Part shown: positions 1 to 7,294 of the stretch, piece by piece
Layout: every line of letters begins with the position of its first letter
How positions within the stretch are numbered: the stretch's first letter is position 1
Notes under the pieces: model-generated
Told to the model about the DNA's origin: nothing
The model's input: the letters and a program-made list of their open reading frames with translations, nothing else
Database searches by the model: none
Program-made: the position numbers and the translations under genes
Assembly (NCBI GenBank): GCA_002409455.1
Contig: DHNI01000035.1
Location: 1-9,230 of the forward strand
Reading direction: 5' to 3'
From: Firmicutes bacterium UBA5420
GTDB lineage: Bacteria > Bacillota > Limnochordia > Darwinibacteriales > Darwinibacteriaceae
Length of the DNA stretch: 9,230 nt

Positions 1-893
1 TAACCGATCTCTTCACCACTAACTGCAGGGCCTGCCATCAGCACGATAAATGCCACATCCGAACTGGCATTAGCGGCTAAAGGAGCAACCAGACCGCCCT
101 CGCTATGCCCGATAAGGCCGATGCGTGCAGGATCAATTTCGGGCCTTGTTTTTAAGAAGTCCACACCAGCCAAGACATCACTGGTAAAGTCCAACGTAGT
201 GGCAGCGGCAAAATCACCAGTGGATTCCCCCACGCCCCTTTCATCAAAGCGTAGTACGGCAATTCCGCGTCTTGTAAGATAATCTGCCAGAACAAGAAAA
301 GGCTTATGACCCATGAGCTCTTCGTTACGATCTTGAGGCCCCGAGCCACTAATCAAAAGCACTACAGGAAACGGGCCGTCACCTTCAGGTAGAGTAAGAG
401 TTCCGGCCAATTCTATGCCTGCATCCCGGTTGGGATATCTGACTTCAACTTCGTCATAGGGATAAGGAGGCTGTGGCTCTTGGGGGCGGTTTGGCCCGAA
501 TAGCTCAGACAGATTTTTATGCAAAGTCATTGGTATCTCCATACCATTTTGCTTCCAGACACCTTCTAAACTCGTTCCATCTAGGCTAAAGCTGCCAGAA
601 TAGATTCCTGCAATAAGGGAAACGTCAAAGACTACTTCCCCATCTTGGCAGCTTACCTGGCTAATAGGAATGCCTGTGGCGCCCTGTGCGGGAACGTCCA
701 GAGCTCCTGACCACGAACCATCTGGGGTAGATGCAATGTGAAAAATCATGTCAAGTTCGGCCCCTGGAATTTCCAGGGCACCTGACCAGGTACCAATCAG
801 GTCAGTCCCTTCGTCAGCGGCTGCTGCCCACATAGGCAGAGCTACCATGGCCAGTACCAGTACTGCGATAATCAATCTCATTCTCTTCATCAT
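1..893 (-). CDS. Secreted alpha/beta hydrolase (esterase-like), 3' end beyond window
   Basis: The frame is open from an ATG at 893 to the left edge, giving 297 residues with no stop. Residues 1-26 (MMKRMRLIIAVLVLAMVALP, then WAAAA) look like a type I signal peptide, so the protein is probably exported. Residues about 30-125 form a beta-rich domain (GTWSGALEIPG, then GSWSGALDVPAQGATGIP, then GVWKQNGMEIPMTLHK) of a kind often found ahead of the hydrolase domain in bacterial esterases. The hydrolase fold starts near residue 145; GSGPQDRNE is the likely oxyanion-hole loop, followed by VLRFDERGVGEST and the nucleophile elbow GHSEGG (262-267, Ser264). The catalytic Asp and His should lie downstream, outside the window. 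AGAGAGGAA about 9 bases before ATG 893 supports this start, though the adjacent ATG at 890 is possible. The substrate is unknown; the family resembles EstD-like serine esterases. The gene lies 161 bp after sbcC, so it probably has its own promoter, but I see no convincing one. Confidence 0.85.
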   Translation of the reverse strand, partial: MMKRMRLIIAVLVLAMVALPMWAAAADEGTDLIGTWSGALEIPGAELDMIFHIASTPDGSWSGALDVPAQGATGIPISQVSCQDGEVVFDVSLIAGIYSGSFSLDGTSLEGVWKQNGMEIPMTLHKNLSELFGPNRPQEPQPPYPYDEVEVRYPNRDAGIELAGTLTLPEGDGPFPVVLLISGSGPQDRNEELMGHKPFLVLADYLTRRGIAVLRFDERGVGESTGDFAAATTLDFTSDVLAGVDFLKTRPEIDPARIGLIGHSEGGLVAPLAANASSDVAFIVLMAGPAVSGEEIG

Positions 894-968
894 CTCTTTA
901 TTCCTCTCTTTCGTAGAAGACAGAACCCACGCGCTGAATGTGATCCACAAGATCTTCATTGCTGAGCG

Positions 969-981
969 TGTCAAAGTGACA
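969..981. promoter_or_regulatory. Short palindrome upstream of hydrolase gene (possible operator)
   Basis: TGTCA-AAG-TGACA is a perfect 5-bp inverted repeat with a 3-bp spacer, about 75 bp before the hydrolase start. Its size and position would suit a repressor or activator site. An inverted repeat this short also arises by chance, and no matching sigma-70 promoter is evident next to it. Confidence 0.2.
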
Positions 982-1001
982 AACATCAATCCCGTAGGAC
1001 G

Positions 1002-1032
1002 AATTGTTTGAGGGACAGTCCCTGGATCAATT
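1002..1032. repeat. REP-like two-tier palindrome in the sbcC-hydrolase gap
   Basis: The core AGGGAC-A-GTCCCT (1011-1023) is a perfect 6-bp inverted repeat around one central base. Symmetrically placed outer arms AATTG (1002-1006) and CAATT (1028-1032) pair across a 4-base mismatched section, so the whole 31-bp element folds about position 1017. No T-tract follows on either strand, so it does not look like a standard intrinsic terminator. GGGACnGTCCC-type palindromes recur in many bacterial genomes as REP-like repeats, some linked to Y1-type (IS200-like) transposases; that link is recalled, not tested. Only one copy is present in this window. Confidence 0.45.
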
Positions 1033-1034
1033 TG

Positions 1035-1045
1035 ACGAAATTCGT
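1035..1045. promoter_or_regulatory. ACGAA-A-TTCGT palindrome just after sbcC stop
   Basis: This is a perfect 5-bp inverted repeat around one base, starting 9 bases after the sbcC stop codon. It could be part of a larger structured downstream region together with the palindrome at 1002-1032, or a protein-binding site. It is short enough to be chance. Confidence 0.15.
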
Positions 1046-1054
1046 ATTAGCAAA

Positions 1055-4000
1055 CTAGCAAACTTTCAGGGTGCTGCCTCCTGTAGTTCTACCGACGATA
1101 ATCTGCCGATCGATTCTTTCTTTAAGCTCTTCCACATGCGATATGATACCGATCAATCGATCACCTTCTGCGAGACCTACTAGAGTCTGAATGGCCTGTT
1201 CTAGCGATTCTGCATCTAAAGACCCAAAACCTTCATCTACGAACAGGGTATTAATTTCCACTCCCCCTGCAGAGCTTTGGATCACATCAGAAAGCCCTAA
1301 GGCCAGCGACAGGGAGGCTTTGAAGGATTCTCCTCCAGAGAGGGAGCTTACCGAACGTACCCTCCCGGTATAATGATCTAAAACATCAATCTCTAGGCCC
1401 GTTTGGGAACGCAAATCAGCTGCTTCTTCTCTGCGCAAGAGCTCAAAACGGCTGTTAGTCATGATCTTCAACCTCTTATTAGCCTCAAAAAGAATCTGGG
1501 TGAAATAAAAGGCCTGCACATATTGTTCGAAGGCTAGCTTTTGCTTGCCAGCCAGCTCGCCACTGGCTGTCCTGGCCAGATTACTAAGGAGCAGATATTC
1601 CTTTTGGAGATCAGAAAGCTGATCCAATCCCGCCTGAACTGTTCTTACAATGGGCTCGTTGACGCCAAGGCGGGTGTGCACTATCTGAAGATCGTGATCT
1701 ACCTGGCGCTTCTCCGCTTCGAGTCTCTCTTTTAGCTCTTCTAAAGCATCCAAATTCGGCTTCACCTTATCCTGGGTTTCTTGGCTCAGCCTCGTATGCT
1801 CTTGCTCCACTTTTTGCACATCTCGTTCGTAAGCGCTTACGGCATCCTTAAGCTCCTTGAGCTCTAGTTCCGTTTTTAGAGCACTTTCGTAAGCCTTTTC
1901 ATCTAGAAACCCGCAAGCAACGCTCCTTTCGGTAAACTTCGCTTCTGCTATTTCCCTTGATTCTCTAGCTTGAAGGAGGCGACCCTCTTGATCCTTGAGG
2001 AGAGTCTGGTTGTTCGCCAGTTTCGTCACCAGTTCCTGATAGGCCTGCTCCGCCTGCTGAAACGCCTTTCGCAGCGCAATTAACTCCCCTTCCCACCTTT
2101 GCAAGACATTTTGGGCTTCGCCTTGGTCTTTGTATTCCAGAGAAGTTTGGAGGGTCTGGAGTTGACCAGATTTTGTAGCAACTTCCGAATCCAAAGCGCG
2201 AAGGGCGGCATCCTTTTCTTCCCTGTGCGTTTCGTTGGTTTTAAGGTCTATCTCGAGCTTGCGCAGCGCCTCCTGCATTTGCCTTTTGTGCCTTAATCCC
2301 CCCTGGAGTTCCTTGGAGAGGATATCGTTTTCTGCCTTGCATTGCTCATTTTCCCTCTGGGCAGCAGCAATTTGACTAGAAAGCCCCTCAGGAGTAATAT
2401 CCACGGGCAGTTCAGAGAAAAAGGCTTGGGCACCGGCAACCAGCTGTCTCTCCACCTCTTTGTGCTCTGTTTGCTTGGTGTTTGAGAGCTTGCTAGCCTG
2501 ATCTAAAGTACGCCGTCCCGCCTCTACCTTTTCTTTGAGCCCCTTTAGTTCGGCCTCACTTGGAGCGTTTGGGTCAGGTGAAGCTTTCTGGGGATGGGTG
2601 CGCGAACCGCAAACAGGGCAGGCCTCATTCTCCCTGAGAGATGTGGCCAACACACCAGCCTGTTCCCTAAAGAATGCTTTTTCCTTTTCTACATAATCCC
2701 CCTGAAGCATCTCGTACGTTGCTTCAGCCCCTTGAAAACATTCTGTGACCTCTGCACACTCTAAGGCCAGTCTCTGTAATCTTTCTAGACTTTTGTTGAG
2801 AGTCAATAACTGGGCGCTGTTCGTATCAAGGCCCTTTCTTTCCTGCTCACACTGGAGTATCTGTAGCTCGAGATCGCCCAAGGACTCCAGTTCCTTGCTA
2901 AGCTTCGTTTTCTCCTCAGACAAAGTCAATTTCTGCGTTCGCAGCTGTTCTAAAGTTTCGCCAAGTACTGCTTTGGTTCGCTGGAGCTCTATCAGTTCTT
3001 GGTTCAATCGCTCTGCTTCAACGTACGTGGGCAAGACCTTCTTTAGACTAGCTATGTTAGCGCTGAGCTGCTCTCGCTTGGGTTCTGTGGCCTTTTCTAC
3101 TTCATAAGCCTTCTTTGCCTCTTCTAAAGCGGTCTCTTGCTTTATGATCGCACTAGACAAGGTCTGAATACTGGCTTTGAGCCTTTCTTCCTCGACCTTT
3201 CTTTCCAGAAAAGCATGTTCTAAAGGACGAACCTGGTAAAGCGCTTTTTCTCCTTTAGCAAAACTCTCTTGACGCTCTTTATGTTCCTGGGCTCGCCCTT
3301 GCAGCTCATCCCGCCGATCCCAAACAGCCTCGAGATCCAAAAAAGCCTGGTATAGGTGGCGACTATCTGCGATTAGCTCAATTTGTTTGGCAATGGCTGT
3401 ATCCTTACATTTCACCTGCTCCTGGAGGGCGCTTTGCAGCTTCTTATCGCTTCTAATCAGTGCCTGCAAACCCTCTAGAATCTCAGCACCTTGATGAATG
3501 CTGGCATCTTTGATCTGGGTTTCAAGGATCTGACCCCCTTCGTCCTCCGGGACGTTGTCTACCTTTGGAAGACGAATGGTCTGCATGGATTGAAGGATAC
3601 TGCTTTCTTTGGCCTCTACGGTGTTTTTAAGCGTTCTTTCTCGATCCTTAAGCAAGCGCTGCGTTACTTGATAAAGATTGGTTGAAAACACGCGCCTAAA
3701 AATCTCGCCCCGCTCCTTGCTATCGGCTAAAAGAAGCTTGAGAAATTCTCCCTGAGCAATCATAGCAATCTGCTTGAACTGGTCACACTTGATACCCAGA
3801 ATATCTTCGAGCTTAAGCGTTACATCACGGTATCCTGTGATAACTTGTCCGCCGGGCAAGTGCAAAGTGGCCTGGGCGGATTCGATCGTCATTCCCTGGC
3901 CGGTCTTCTTGGGACGCTCGTAGCGGGGGGTTCGTTCCACCTTGTAGGTTCTATTCTTATGGAAAAAGGTGAGTTCTACATAGGTCTTAGTGTAGGCATC

Positions 4001-4213
4001 AGCAAAATCACTACGTAGGCTATCCACCGTTCTCACAGAGCCACTACTTTCCCCAAAAAGAGCAAAGGTAAGGGCATCAAAGATAGAGGTTTTTCCTGCC
4101 CCCGTAGGGCCTGTGATTAAGAATAGGCCTTGGGAACCAAGGAGAGTGAAATCGAGCGTAACCTCGTCTGCATAGGGACCGAAGGCTGACATAACGATCT
4201 TTAGAGGCTTCAT
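1055..4213 (-). CDS. sbcC: SbcC, Rad50-like ATPase subunit of the SbcCD nuclease
   Basis: SbcC is the SMC-like ATPase of SbcCD, which binds DNA ends and hairpins and controls the SbcD nuclease in the cytoplasm during processing of replication-blocking hairpins and protein-blocked ends. The 1052-residue product has the usual length and full architecture. The N-terminal half-ATPase has KIVMSAFGPYADE and Walker A GPTGAGKTS (35-43). Charged heptad-rich coiled coil runs from about 190 to 880, broken by the zinc hook CPVC (Cys532, Cys535) followed by GSRTHP. The C-terminal half has signature LSGGES (958-963), Walker B LFVDE (Asp993, Glu994), D-loop GSLD (997-1000) and switch His1026 in IISHVEEL. 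The start codon overlaps the sbcD stop in an ATGA arrangement (4210-4213), and GGAGGTG at 4221-4227 lies 7 bases upstream, so translation is probably coupled but also independently initiated. No frameshift or missing motif is seen. Confidence 0.97.
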   Translation of the reverse strand: MKPLKIVMSAFGPYADEVTLDFTLLGSQGLFLITGPTGAGKTSIFDALTFALFGESSGSVRTVDSLRSDFADAYTKTYVELTFFHKNRTYKVERTPRYERPKKTGQGMTIESAQATLHLPGGQVITGYRDVTLKLEDILGIKCDQFKQIAMIAQGEFLKLLLADSKERGEIFRRVFSTNLYQVTQRLLKDRERTLKNTVEAKESSILQSMQTIRLPKVDNVPEDEGGQILETQIKDASIHQGAEILEGLQALIRSDKKLQSALQEQVKCKDTAIAKQIELIADSRHLYQAFLDLEAVWDRRDELQGRAQEHKERQESFAKGEKALYQVRPLEHAFLERKVEEERLKASIQTLSSAIIKQETALEEAKKAYEVEKATEPKREQLSANIASLKKVLPTYVEAERLNQELIELQRTKAVLGETLEQLRTQKLTLSEEKTKLSKELESLGDLELQILQCEQERKGLDTNSAQLLTLNKSLERLQRLALECAEVTECFQGAEATYEMLQGDYVEKEKAFFREQAGVLATSLRENEACPVCGSRTHPQKASPDPNAPSEAELKGLKEKVEAGRRTLDQASKLSNTKQTEHKEVERQLVAGAQAFFSELPVDITPEGLSSQIAAAQRENEQCKAENDILSKELQGGLRHKRQMQEALRKLEIDLKTNETHREEKDAALRALDSEVATKSGQLQTLQTSLEYKDQGEAQNVLQRWEGELIALRKAFQQAEQAYQELVTKLANNQTLLKDQEGRLLQARESREIAEAKFTERSVACGFLDEKAYESALKTELELKELKDAVSAYERDVQKVEQEHTRLSQETQDKVKPNLDALEELKERLEAEKRQVDHDLQIVHTRLGVNEPIVRTVQAGLDQLSDLQKEYLLLSNLARTASGELAGKQKLAFEQYVQAFYFTQILFEANKRLKIMTNSRFELLRREEAADLRSQTGLEIDVLDHYTGRVRSVSSLSGGESFKASLSLALGLSDVIQSSAGGVEINTLFVDEGFGSLDAESLEQAIQTLVGLAEGDRLIGIISHVEELKERIDRQIIVGRTTGGSTLKVC

Positions 4214-5361
4214 AATTCTACACCTCCAGCCTCTTCCAAGATTTCCTCTAGGACCTTGATCTGCTCTTGATTGAGATCACTGCCATTTTGCAGCTCATAA
4301 AAGGTCGCAAAGAGTTCTAATGGACTCTTGCGCACCAGATCGCCCGCGGCAGCCATCTGGGCATGGGAGCTGTGCAAACTGCGGCTATTCTCGAAATCTA
4401 GGGCCATCAAATTGGGGAAGACGGGCCGCAATTGTCCTAGGGCATCGTAGATTTCGTCTTCATCGGTGAGAGTGATGCGTAGGTAGTCTTGCGATCCTGC
4501 TTCATCCTCTTTGCCGAGCGCGAGAAGTTCTGCTAAAGGCCCTTTAATTTCCCGTAAATCCCGTAGTGGTTTTAAGGGGTGTTGCTCAACACTAAGCTCG
4601 CCCTTGGAACCAAAGTCCAGGATGGTGACGGATTTATCCTGTCTTGCTTCCGAAAAGGAATACTTAAGGGGCGATCCTCCGTAGCGAATGGTATCAAATC
4701 CAATGCGCTGGGGTCTATGGAGGTGACCAAGGGCTACATAATCGAAATCACGAAAGAGCGAGGCATCCACAGAATCGAGCCCGCCGACTATCACAGTCTC
4801 AGAATCAGAGCGCTCGGGCTGGTGATCGCCGCTCACAACAAATTGGTGGGCGATAAGAATATTGCGCTCATTAACATCGTACTCTCTAGTGCTCAAGGCA
4901 GCCTGAATAGCCTGATCATAGCTTTCGATCGCTTCTTGGAAATAAGGCCTAACCTGGGCTGGTTTTATAAAGGGAAGGAGGTGAATATGAAGGGGCCCGT
5001 TCCCATCTTCGAGCGTAACCTTTTTAAGAAGACCATCAAAGCCCCCTACCACATATAAGCCATTTTTCTGCAACATGCGGCTGCCAAAGCTAAGACGCTC
5101 GGGGGAATCGTGGTTGCCACTAATCACAAACACCGCAAGGTTCAGGCTGATAAGCTTAGTCAAAAAATCGTCTAGAAGCTCCACAGCCTCTATGCTAGGC
5201 TGGCTCTTGTCATAAACATCCCCTGCAATGAAAACGCCATCAACTTCTTGATCTAAGCAAAGCTCTATGATCTGTTGGAGGATATACGTCTGATCCTCAA
5301 TCAGGTTGAATTCGTTTAGGCGCTTACCGATATGTAAGTCGGCCAAATGAAGAAAACGCAT
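4210..5361 (-). CDS. sbcD: SbcD, Mre11-like nuclease subunit of SbcCD
   Basis: SbcD is the Mn-dependent 3'-5' exonuclease and endonuclease of the SbcCD complex. The protein begins MRFLHLADLHIG with metal ligands Asp8 and His10. GDVYD (47-51), GNHDSPERL (82-90), IAHQFV (His172) and GHLHRPQ (His213, His215) complete the calcineurin-like phosphoesterase set. The C-terminal part (about 275-383) matches the SbcD C-terminal and SbcC-binding region in position. At 383 residues it is of normal length. The start is chosen at ATG 5361 among GTG-ATG-GTG-ATG in tandem: homologues begin at this methionine and GAGG lies 8 bases upstream. A start at GTG 5370 would add three residues. The gene opens a two-gene operon after a 162-bp gap. 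A weak TTCTTT-17-TAAGAT promoter candidate lies in that gap, and I see no LexA-type box. Confidence 0.96.
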   Translation of the reverse strand: MRFLHLADLHIGKRLNEFNLIEDQTYILQQIIELCLDQEVDGVFIAGDVYDKSQPSIEAVELLDDFLTKLISLNLAVFVISGNHDSPERLSFGSRMLQKNGLYVVGGFDGLLKKVTLEDGNGPLHIHLLPFIKPAQVRPYFQEAIESYDQAIQAALSTREYDVNERNILIAHQFVVSGDHQPERSDSETVIVGGLDSVDASLFRDFDYVALGHLHRPQRIGFDTIRYGGSPLKYSFSEARQDKSVTILDFGSKGELSVEQHPLKPLRDLREIKGPLAELLALGKEDEAGSQDYLRITLTDEDEIYDALGQLRPVFPNLMALDFENSRSLHSSHAQMAAAGDLVRKSPLELFATFYELQNGSDLNQEQIKVLEEILEEAGGVEL

Positions 5362-5367
5362 CACCAT

Positions 5368-5373
5368 CACCTC
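5368..5373 (-). promoter_or_regulatory. Ribosome binding site deciding the sbcD start
   Basis: On the minus strand GAGGTG overlaps the first potential start GTG at 5370 and stands only 2 bases from ATG 5367. It is 8 bases (counted from GAGG) from ATG 5361. Only the last spacing suits initiation, which supports ATG 5361 and argues against the longer readings. Confidence 0.6.
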
Positions 5374-5452
5374 GTTTTCATATCTCTATGCTTTATTCGC
5401 TATCTTAAGTCTGTAACCTTTTCCAAAGAAGGCGCCACACTTCTCCAATCAC

Positions 5453-5487
5453 AAAGACCTCCTCGCCTGTTCCGCAAAGAGGTCTTT
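5453..5487 (-). terminator. Candidate terminator between the transporter operon and sbcDC
   Basis: AAAGACCTC (5453-5461) and GAGGTCTTT (5479-5487) form a perfect 9-bp inverted repeat around a 17-base loop, which can add two internal G-C pairs. It lies 37 bases after the stop of the last permease gene. The T-rich end is within the stem, and the following bases on the minus strand (GTGATTGG) hold no long U-run, so termination may be incomplete. The symmetry would allow it to fold on either strand, but both neighbouring genes read on the minus strand. Confidence 0.5.
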
Positions 5488-5523
5488 CGTCTTCCATATT
5501 GATAAAGCAGGCATGCTACCCTC

Positions 5524-6357
5524 TTACCCCTTCGAACCTGATGTCAACATACCAGATACAAAGTACTTCTGGAGAGAGATGTAAACGGCAATCAACGGAA
5601 CAACCGAGACCACCGAAGCGGCCAGAAGAAGGTGCCACTGGGCACCATAAGCACCCTTGAACTGCATAAGACCCATGGTCGCTGTATAGAGCCTGTTGCT
5701 TTCCAGGTAAATCACAGGGCGCAAAAGGTCGTTCCAGTTATTCATAAAGGCAATAATGATCAGCGAAGCGCTCACTGGCTTGGCATTGGGGAAAAAGACC
5801 TTGTAGAACATCTGCCAGGGATTGGCTCCATCAATAAAAGCCGCCTCTTCAATGGAGGAGGGAATGTTCTCAAAGAACCCTCGAAAGAGGAAGGTTCCAA
5901 AGGAGCCCACCAGCATGGATGGGACAATGAGCGGAAAGTAGGTGTTGTACCAGCCCAGGTTAAGCATCATCAGATACTCCGGGATGATGGTCACTTCCAC
6001 AGGAATCATCATCGTGGCCAAAAGGGTACCAAAGACGATATTCTTACCCCTAAACTTCATGCGGGCAAAAGCAAAACCACCTAGGCTACAGGTAAAGAGC
6101 TGGCCTAATGCCGCGGAGCCTGCCACAAGAATCGAGTTTAGGACATAACGCAAAAAACTATGGTCATAGAGAACAATTCGGTAGTTATCCCACATGCGTT
6201 CTGTAAAGAGCGTGCTGGAGGTAAAGCTCGGTGGGATGCGAAACACTTCCCCCATGGTCTTAAAGGACGTGGCTACCATCCATAGAAAGGGGAATACGGT
6301 TAGTGAGCCTACGAAAATCAAGAGTACATATAAAGCGATCTTGCCATATCTCTTCAC
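5524..6357 (-). CDS. Sugar ABC transporter permease, MalG/UgpE type
   Basis: This is an inner-membrane subunit of a carbohydrate-uptake-1 (CUT1) ABC importer. The 277-residue product shows about six membrane segments, beginning with IALYVLLIFVGSLTVFPFLW. It has the GGFAFARMKFRGKN segment (93-106) and the cytoplasmic EAA loop EEAAFIDGA (170-178, continuing to NPWQMFYKVFFP), which docks the ATPase. The tail QKYFVSGMLTSGSKG is typical of MalG-like proteins. The start is placed at GTG 6357, just before KRYGKIALY, because AGGGG lies 8 bases upstream. An upstream in-frame TTG at 6390 would overlap the previous gene and adds residues that do not resemble the family. The gene is the last of the operon and starts 11 bp after the MalF-type permease stop. 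Its substrate is unknown. Confidence 0.93.
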   Translation of the reverse strand: MKRYGKIALYVLLIFVGSLTVFPFLWMVATSFKTMGEVFRIPPSFTSSTLFTERMWDNYRIVLYDHSFLRYVLNSILVAGSAALGQLFTCSLGGFAFARMKFRGKNIVFGTLLATMMIPVEVTIIPEYLMMLNLGWYNTYFPLIVPSMLVGSFGTFLFRGFFENIPSSIEEAAFIDGANPWQMFYKVFFPNAKPVSASLIIIAFMNNWNDLLRPVIYLESNRLYTATMGLMQFKGAYGAQWHLLLAASVVSVVPLIAVYISLQKYFVSGMLTSGSKG

Positions 6358-6360
6358 GAT

Positions 6361-6370
6361 TCCCACCCCT
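6361..6370 (-). promoter_or_regulatory. Ribosome binding site deciding the MalG-type permease start
   Basis: Minus-strand AGGGGTGGGA overlaps the stop codon of the upstream permease gene and lies directly before GTG 6357. The purine run at this spacing favours the GTG over the upstream TTG, which has no comparable site. Confidence 0.5.
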
Positions 6371-7241
6371 AATCTACAGTTTCTACCCAATATTTACGGG
6401 CGTAAAAGTTGATGAATGTAATGATACCCACAATAATCAGGAGCACAAAGGACATGGCGGAGGCATAGCCCATCCTAAAGTGCACAAAGGCATTAATATA
6501 GGTGAAAAAGCTTAAGGTCGCTGAAGCATAGTTCGGGCCGCCCTCGGTCATAGCCATGGTAATATCAAAACTCTGCAAAGACTGGATTAAGGCAATAATT
6601 CCAATAAAAAATGTTGTGGAGGACAAAAGAGGGAGTGTGATATGGCGCAAACTCTGCCAGCGTGTAGCCCCATCAATTTTGGCCGCCTCGTAATATTCCT
6701 CTGGGATATTCTGCAAGCCGGCCAAAAAGAGAATCATATGGTAGCCCGACATCTTCCAAATGTAAACGATCACCAAGGTTAGCAAAGCATAGCGGGAGTC
6801 GCCTAAAAAGGAGGGAATCGTATGCACTCCCAAATCCGCCAAAACGTTGGGTAACACGCCAAAGCGGGGGCTTAAGATCCAGCTCCATACCACGCCAATT
6901 GCTACCGTCGAAGTGATCACGGGCAAATAGTAAAGGCCACGGAAAAAGGTGATTCCTTTGATGCGATTGTTCACCAAAATGGCCAAGAAAAGACCAAAAA
7001 CCATGACCCCTAGAACATAGATTAGGCTAAACACCAAGGTGTTCCGTAGGATCATCCAAAATGTGCTGGAATGAAAGAGCTCCACATAATTGGCCGTGCC
7101 AATCCACTGAGGTGGAGAAAAGACATTCCAGCTTGTGAAACTTGCGAAAAACGCGGCAATGATAGGGCCGATCCGAAAGAAGATCAGCCCCAAAATCGTG
7201 GGAGTAACAAACAACCACGGTGCAACCTTCCCGTACTTCAT
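6369..7241 (-). CDS. Sugar ABC transporter permease, MalF/UgpA type
   Basis: This is the partner inner-membrane permease of the CUT1 importer. The 290-residue product starts MKYGKVAPWLFVTPTILGL, a typical first membrane segment of UgpA/LacF-like proteins without the long MalF insertion. About six membrane segments follow. The EAA loop reads YEAAKIDGATRWQSLRHITLP (184-204) with the conserved Gly, and MTEGGPNYAS (231-240) is the family motif before the last segments. The start is firm: AAGGAGGG at 7247-7254 is 5 bases before ATG 7241. The gene lies 53 bp after the binding-protein gene, with a strong hairpin in the gap, and 11 bp before the second permease. No ATPase is encoded beside it, so an MsmX-like shared ATPase is probable. 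Confidence 0.94.
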   Translation of the reverse strand: MKYGKVAPWLFVTPTILGLIFFRIGPIIAAFFASFTSWNVFSPPQWIGTANYVELFHSSTFWMILRNTLVFSLIYVLGVMVFGLFLAILVNNRIKGITFFRGLYYLPVITSTVAIGVVWSWILSPRFGVLPNVLADLGVHTIPSFLGDSRYALLTLVIVYIWKMSGYHMILFLAGLQNIPEEYYEAAKIDGATRWQSLRHITLPLLSSTTFFIGIIALIQSLQSFDITMAMTEGGPNYASATLSFFTYINAFVHFRMGYASAMSFVLLIIVGIITFINFYARKYWVETVD

Positions 7242-7255
7242 GAGAACCCTCCTTA

Positions 7256-7289
7256 CCTTATGAGGGGGAGGAAAGTCCTCCCCCTAAGG
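7256..7289 (-). promoter_or_regulatory. Strong intergenic hairpin after the binding-protein gene
   Basis: AGGGGGAGGA (7263-7272) and TCCTCCCCCT (7276-7285) form a perfect 10-bp stem closed by a 3-base loop. CCTT (7256-7259) and AAGG (7286-7289) extend it across a 3-base bulge. In the mRNA it begins 5 bases after the binding-protein stop and ends just before the ribosome binding site of the first permease. No U-run follows, so it is more likely an mRNA-stabilising, processing or attenuating element than a full terminator. Such elements commonly let a binding protein be made in excess over its permeases. Confidence 0.7.
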
Positions 7290-7294
7290 CTTCT

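Noticed and set aside
780..812. Inverted repeat ACCTG-AC-CAGGT and nearby repeats that look operator-like
   Set aside because: They lie inside the hydrolase coding region, where repeated Gly-Trp-Ser-Gly-Ala-Leu codons account for the similarity.
748..1011. 87-codon plus-strand frame covering part of the sbcC-hydrolase gap
   Set aside because: About half overlaps the hydrolase signal-peptide region in antisense, no ribosome binding site precedes its ATG, and its product is not recognisable.
2745..3107. 120-codon open frame on the plus strand
   Set aside because: It is antisense to the SbcC coiled coil; its Ser/Leu-rich product mirrors the Glu/Lys/Leu-rich coding strand.
4579..5058. 159-codon open frame on the plus strand
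   Set aside because: It lies fully antisense to sbcD, has no recognisable family and is explained by the codon pattern of the well-conserved sbcD frame.
5362..5450. Possible SOS (LexA) control of sbcDC
   Set aside because: No GAAC-N4-GTTC or CTG-N10-CAG type box is present upstream of sbcD; only a weak promoter candidate can be proposed.
5632..6084. 150-codon open frame on the plus strand
   Set aside because: It is antisense to the MalG-type permease, and its composition (many His, Lys and Gly) is what the complement of a membrane-protein gene gives.
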